NCBI GenBank assembly: GCA_016722655.1
Contig: JADKIR010000004.1
Location: 1,550,001-1,614,000, forward strand
DNA from: Cytophagaceae bacterium
Lineage (GTDB): Bacteria > Bacteroidota > Bacteroidia > Cytophagales > Spirosomataceae
Length of the DNA stretch: 64,000 nt
Direction of reading: 5' to 3'
A program made the translations under genes and the position numbers. Every line of letters begins with the position of its first letter. Positions within the stretch are counted from its first letter, which is position 1. Below, piece by piece: positions 60,536 through 64,000 of the stretch. The notes under the pieces were generated by a model. It did not search any database and was not told where the DNA came from. It saw only the letters and a program-made list of their open reading frames with translations.

Positions 60536-61936
60536 TTATTCTTTTAGTTTAAATTTAAAAATTGTAGATTCGTAAATGGTATCAAGTGGGTCCCAATAAA
60601 ATACATCAGTGTCTGCAATTAAATCCTTGCCCGGATCACTTACAATTGAAAAACCTATGCCTGCTTTTATAGTACCAGCTGAACTTGTTGACAAACCTAA
60701 TTTATCTTCCCAACCTGCGTTTACTGTGAAAGTTCCATTATCATTCCAATCTTCCTCCCTCCAGTTGAACCTAAGAACAGTGTTAGCTGAACTCCAAGAT
60801 GTCAAAAGAGGAACCGTATAAACCCAGTATTTATCTGTTATAGCATTTCTTGTAGAAGGTTCTAATTTTGGTGTTGTATATGATACTCCAGTAGTTCCAT
60901 TTGGAGAAACTACAACTCTTAATCTCATCTCTGGAGCACCAGAGGCCCATTTTTCCACCACCTTTAAAGCATCATCATTATTGAATTTCATACTTGTAAC
61001 TTTTAGAGGGTCTCCATCTTTTCTGGGAGAAGCAGTTGAAGCAATTAAACTACTCCATGCTGAAGCTACACCTGAAACTATACTTCTAATTTTGAAAAAA
61101 TATTTTTGGCCAGCAGTTAAGTTTGTTACATATAAAAAATTTGTATTTGATGCGGTAGTAGAGAGCAAAGTAAATGCTGAACCTGTGCTATAATATATTT
61201 CATAGGCACTTTCACCTGTAACATCAAGCCATGTTAAATAAAAACTATTTGGCGTTGTATGTTGCAAACCAAGACCGGTAGGTACGTTATAAACTCTCCC
61301 ATTTGCGTTTTTCTTTTTTTTGTCGTTAGTTAATTCAATTCTTTCATTAAAACCGACTACTATCACTGGCTGGTCTGGATTTACATTGTGATTAATTAAA
61401 GCTTTAATCTTACCTTTTCCATAACAAATTAAATAATCTTGGTTATGGTGGTCCAAAGCGGTAACCAATATTTTATGCTTTTCAACATCCCATTTTTCAA
61501 TATTTATTGGAATTGAAATGTTTAGTTTGGGATAGGCTAGAATATATTTTTCAAGCCTTCCCCTGAATGATATATCGTCAGTTGAAATTAATTGCAAGAA
61601 CCTAGAATTTTCGCTTACCAAACTTGATAAAATAATATCGAAATCACCATCCTTCTTAAGCAATGCATTTGATTTCAAAAGTTGTCTAAGTTCAACATTA
61701 TCAAGATTTTCTGCGATATTTTTTGCAATATCATTTAACATGATATTTATTTCCGGTGTAAAATCTGAATTATTATTTATAGCCCTTAAAGATTTTTGAT
61801 TATAAGGAATAACCGTGCTTGGAACCAAAAAGTCATCAGTTGTTTTTATATAATTTTGTGGAAGTTTTTCGTCATCATTTTTACAAGAAAAAGTAATACT
61901 TGTTAAAATGGCAATTGACAATACAATTTTTTTCAT
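60536..61936 (-). CDS. Lipoprotein with a fibronectin type III domain
   Basis: The 466-residue protein has a lipoprotein signal (lipobox ITFSC, Cys18) followed by KNDDEK. An N-terminal helical region (about 60-200) contains MLNDIAKNIAENLDNVELRQ and FDIILSSLVSENSRFL. A fibronectin type III domain follows at about 215-300 (VPTGLGLQHTTPNSFYLTW, then YFFKIRSIVSGVASAWSS). The C-terminal third has the pattern LRVVVSPNGTTGVSYTTP and WVYTVPLLTSWSSANTVL. It heads the minus-strand group that ends at 58858. A surface-binding role is plausible; no catalytic motif was found. Confidence 0.8.
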   Translation of the reverse strand: MKKIVLSIAILTSITFSCKNDDEKLPQNYIKTTDDFLVPSTVIPYNQKSLRAINNNSDFTPEINIMLNDIAKNIAENLDNVELRQLLKSNALLKKDGDFDIILSSLVSENSRFLQLISTDDISFRGRLEKYILAYPKLNISIPINIEKWDVEKHKILVTALDHHNQDYLICYGKGKIKALINHNVNPDQPVIVVGFNERIELTNDKKKKNANGRVYNVPTGLGLQHTTPNSFYLTWLDVTGESAYEIYYSTGSAFTLLSTTASNTNFLYVTNLTAGQKYFFKIRSIVSGVASAWSSLIASTASPRKDGDPLKVTSMKFNNDDALKVVEKWASGAPEMRLRVVVSPNGTTGVSYTTPKLEPSTRNAITDKYWVYTVPLLTSWSSANTVLRFNWREEDWNDNGTFTVNAGWEDKLGLSTSSAGTIKAGIGFSIVSDPGKDLIADTDVFYWDPLDTIYESTIFKFKLKE

Positions 61937-61971
61937 AACTTTATGTGTTTAATTGTTAAAAATTAAATTTT

Positions 61972-62010
61972 CAAAGCCCTCTGTATCTGCCAGGATTTTT
62001 GGGGGCTTTG
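61972..62010 (-). other. Hairpin between the Crp/Fnr gene and the FN3 lipoprotein
   Basis: CAAAGCCC (61972-61979) pairs perfectly with GGGCTTTG (62003-62010), with a 23-nt internal region. On the minus strand it lies 3' of the Crp/Fnr gene and 5' of the lipoprotein gene and is followed by AAAATTTAATTTTT. It may be a weak terminator or part of the lipoprotein leader. Confidence 0.4.
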
Positions 62011-62103
62011 TTGTATCAAAGGTCTGAAAGGTTTTTGAGAAAAAAAATCGTCATTTGTCAAGAAAAAAATATACAAATGGCAATGTATGTAGCTACATTA
62101 TTC

Positions 62104-62703
62104 CTACTCTTTTTTGGTTTTTATAGCCTTCCCTCTTACACGACTGAGATTTGTGGCCGTGGTGTTGAGATAAGAGGCTATCATATACAATGGTACTTTC
62201 TGGCTTAAACCGGGGTGCATGTTGTCGAGGTAAATAAGTCTGTCCTCTACTTTTCTAAGCTGATGCATACGGTTTCGATATTCGAGCTGTAAAAGATATT
62301 TACGGTAGATACTCAAAATGTGTGGGAATAATTCAGCGTTTTGACTTATTAACTTCTCAAACAGTGCTTTACTAATACTGCGTGCATTTACCTTTGTTTC
62401 TGCCCTGATATTGCTGTGTGAAGCTATTTGCAATTCAAAACTTTCGACCTGATAAATCCATTCATTTTCCGGAAGTATCCAATAGGTTATTACTTTTTCA
62501 GATTCTGGTCCAGATTCAGATTCTGTGTCCGAAAATTCTCTCACTACACCGCTTTCAATAAAGTATATTTTGTCAGAGACTTCGCCTGTTTTTAGAAGAT
62601 ATTCATGTATGTCAAATTCTTGAATTTCAAATGATTGATCAATGATGTGTGACAATTCAGAAGAAATTGCAATGTGTTTTTTGAGATATTCTGTTAGCTG
62701 CAT
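62104..62703 (-). CDS. Crp/Fnr-family transcriptional regulator
   Basis: The 199-residue protein has a cyclic-nucleotide-binding-type beta-roll (about 20-130; EFDIHEYLLKTGEVSDKIYF, VVREFSD) and a C-terminal winged-helix part (about 140-195; RKVEDRLIYLDNMHPGLSQ, then IASYLNTTATNLSRVRGKA). The beta-roll lacks the RxS phosphate pocket of CRP, as in most Bacteroidota members, so the effector is probably not cAMP. There is no iron-sulphur cysteine set. Together with the lipoprotein group it lies between the two duplicated terminators. Confidence 0.88.
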   Translation of the reverse strand: MQLTEYLKKHIAISSELSHIIDQSFEIQEFDIHEYLLKTGEVSDKIYFIESGVVREFSDTESESGPESEKVITYWILPENEWIYQVESFELQIASHSNIRAETKVNARSISKALFEKLISQNAELFPHILSIYRKYLLQLEYRNRMHQLRKVEDRLIYLDNMHPGLSQKVPLYMIASYLNTTATNLSRVRGKAIKTKKE

Positions 62704-62750
62704 ATTTTGATTGTGCCTTTTATAATTTATGCAATTTAGAAAAAAATTCA

Positions 62751-62787
62751 GAAAACAAAAAAAGCAGCGATTTTGGGTCGCTGCTTT
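62751..62787. terminator. Terminator, second copy of the duplicated 37-nt hairpin
   Basis: GCAGCGA and TCGCTGC (62764-62784) with a TTTTGGG loop. It matches 58792-58828 at 36 of 37 positions. It ends the minus-strand efflux adaptor gene. Confidence 0.88.
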
Positions 62788-62807
62788 GGTATTTAGGCTT
62801 TCAGATT

Positions 62808-64000
62808 TTATTCTTCTTTCTTCTTTTCTTCTTTTTTCTTGAGGGCTACTTTGTCACCGTCTTTGAGTTTTTTCGATACTTCAAGGAAAGGACCCGAGAT
62901 GATCTCTTCGCCGGCTTTTAGACCTGAAACAATTTCTATCGATCCTGCACCAGTATCGGTGATTCCGGTTTTTACTTCACGTTTTTTAGCTACGCCTTTG
63001 TCGTTGACAAACACGATTTCTTTTGGCACTTCTTTTTTCACCGGCTCGTTGTCCACTGCTCCTAAGCCCATTCCCTCGTCGCCATCTTTTTCTTTATCTG
63101 ATTTTTTGTTTTCTACCCGGGTGGTTACAGCCGAGATAGGCACCGAAAGCACCCCGGCCTTATTGTTAGTCACGATTTCCACCGTAGCAGTCATTCCCGG
63201 TTTAAACGGATACTTACGGCCTTTTTTGTAATCGATCAACTCACGGTATGAGCTGGGAAGGATTTTGATTCTCACTTCAAACTCTGTCACCGACTCAGTC
63301 GAGTTGCTGGCAGCTGCAGTCAATGATCCACCCGAACCATTTGCCGTATTGGCGATTTGGGTCACGATGCCTTTAAATTTCTTGCCCGACGAGGCATAAG
63401 AATCCACATCTACTATTACGGTATCGGTCAAACCAACCCTTACAATATCGTTTTCATTTACATTTACCCTTACCTCCATGTTGTTGAGGTTGGCTATTCT
63501 CAACATTTCGGTTCCGGCCATTTGCGAGGTACCAACTACCCTTTCTCCCAATTCTACGGCCAGTTTCGACACGATACCTGTCATCGGTGCATAGATATTA
63601 GTTTTTCTAAGGTTTTCAGAGGCATCTTTCAATGCAGCCTGCGAGCTTTTTATGCCATATTGAGCAGCCTGATAATTGGCTTTTGCAGCTTCCAGATCCT
63701 GTTTGGCAATCTTCATGTTGGTTTCGGTAGTCTCAAATTCCGACTGAGAAATCACTTTTTCTTCTAATAGTTTTTTCTGACGGTTATATTCTACCTGAGT
63801 TCTCAAGAGCTGAGATTCCGCCCTGGCGATAGATGATTTTGATTGCTCTGCCGAAGCCTGTGACTGGTTTACACCTGCTTTAAATCTTTCTACAACCGAC
63901 ACATAGTTTTCAGGCTGGATTTTTAACAAGAGCTGTCCTTTTTGCACAGAATCCCCTTCTTTCACGTAAAGAGCGATGATTTCACCCGGTACATCAGGAG
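62808..64000 (-). CDS. RND efflux periplasmic adaptor (HlyD/MacA type), N-terminus missing
   Basis: The open frame continues to the right edge (the first visible residues are PDVPGEIIALYVKEGDSVQK), so the start lies outside the window and the GTG at 63965 is internal. In order there is the first half of the lipoyl-like domain, a coiled-coil hairpin (about SQASAEQSKSSIARAESQL to YQAAQYGIKSSQAALKDA), the second lipoyl half (IYAPMTGIVSKLAVELGERV) and a beta-barrel domain. A linker rich in Lys, Asp and Glu and a membrane-proximal domain (VKTGITDTGAGSIEIVSGLK) follow. The C-terminus is a lysine/glutamate tail. It links an inner-membrane transporter to an outer-membrane channel; the ABC or RND partner should lie beyond the right edge. 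Confidence 0.9.
   Translation of the reverse strand, partial: PDVPGEIIALYVKEGDSVQKGQLLLKIQPENYVSVVERFKAGVNQSQASAEQSKSSIARAESQLLRTQVEYNRQKKLLEEKVISQSEFETTETNMKIAKQDLEAAKANYQAAQYGIKSSQAALKDASENLRKTNIYAPMTGIVSKLAVELGERVVGTSQMAGTEMLRIANLNNMEVRVNVNENDIVRVGLTDTVIVDVDSYASSGKKFKGIVTQIANTANGSGGSLTAAASNSTESVTEFEVRIKILPSSYRELIDYKKGRKYPFKPGMTATVEIVTNNKAGVLSVPISAVTTRVENKKSDKEKDGDEGMGLGAVDNEPVKKEVPKEIVFVNDKGVAKKREVKTGITDTGAGSIEIVSGLKAGEEIISGPFLEVSKKLKDGDKVALKKKEEKKKEE

Overview
The window looks like chromosomal DNA of an aerobic, AT-rich Bacteroidota, most likely a cytophagal (Cytophagia) bacterium. The evidence is protein family content: a type IX secretion sorting tail on the lamin-tail protein, LytS/LytTR pairs, 7TM-DISM histidine kinases, DUF3078 and DUF3810 proteins, and many SPII lipoproteins. 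Several promoters carry a TAnnTTTG-like -7 box, and clear Shine-Dalgarno sequences are scarce. I found no tRNA, rRNA, CRISPR array, prophage or transposase gene.

Region 1 (1-31.7 kb) is dominated by signalling and envelope proteins. A NarL-type regulator and a TPR histidine kinase (0.5-3.1 kb) lie beside two copies of a 20-bp palindrome. An AraC regulator and a cupin gene (3.2-4.7 kb) share an identical 19-bp repeat at the same distance from their promoters. From 5.3 to 15.2 kb there is a compact locus of two paralogous 7TM-DISM kinases, one NarL-type regulator, four collagen-like lipoproteins, a YD-repeat-like lipoprotein, a tiny secreted basic peptide and a BNR-like lipoprotein. Three transcription units in it start from promoters that align without gaps over 73 nt and contain a NarL-like 7-2-7 operator. 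I consider this the most interesting system in the window. It is followed by a 1158-residue repeat-rich secreted protein, a lamin-tail T9SS cargo, a LytTR/LytS pair, a stand-alone LytTR protein, a DUF2975/HTH pair, a 7TM-DISM protein fused to a LuxR DNA-binding domain, and a five-gene operon of secreted or membrane proteins.

Region 2 (31.8-46 kb) is core housekeeping: Hsp20, a Do-like protease, a DUF3810 protein, an SCP2 protein, an ECF sigma factor followed by MscS, DUF3078 and MscL genes, then the division cluster ftsW-murG-(Ate1-like transferase)-ftsQ-ftsA-ftsZ. The position normally held by murC is occupied by the transferase gene.

Region 3 (46-64 kb) is metabolic and accessory: an aldo/keto reductase, a serine hydrolase, an M19 dipeptidase, a GH3 glycosidase, a GMC oxidoreductase, a hairpin-rich repeat next to a GC-rich structured element, gpsA, a large unknown secreted protein, and a block of lipoprotein, beta-barrel and Crp/Fnr genes bounded by two near-identical 37-nt terminators. 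An RND efflux adaptor gene runs off the right edge.
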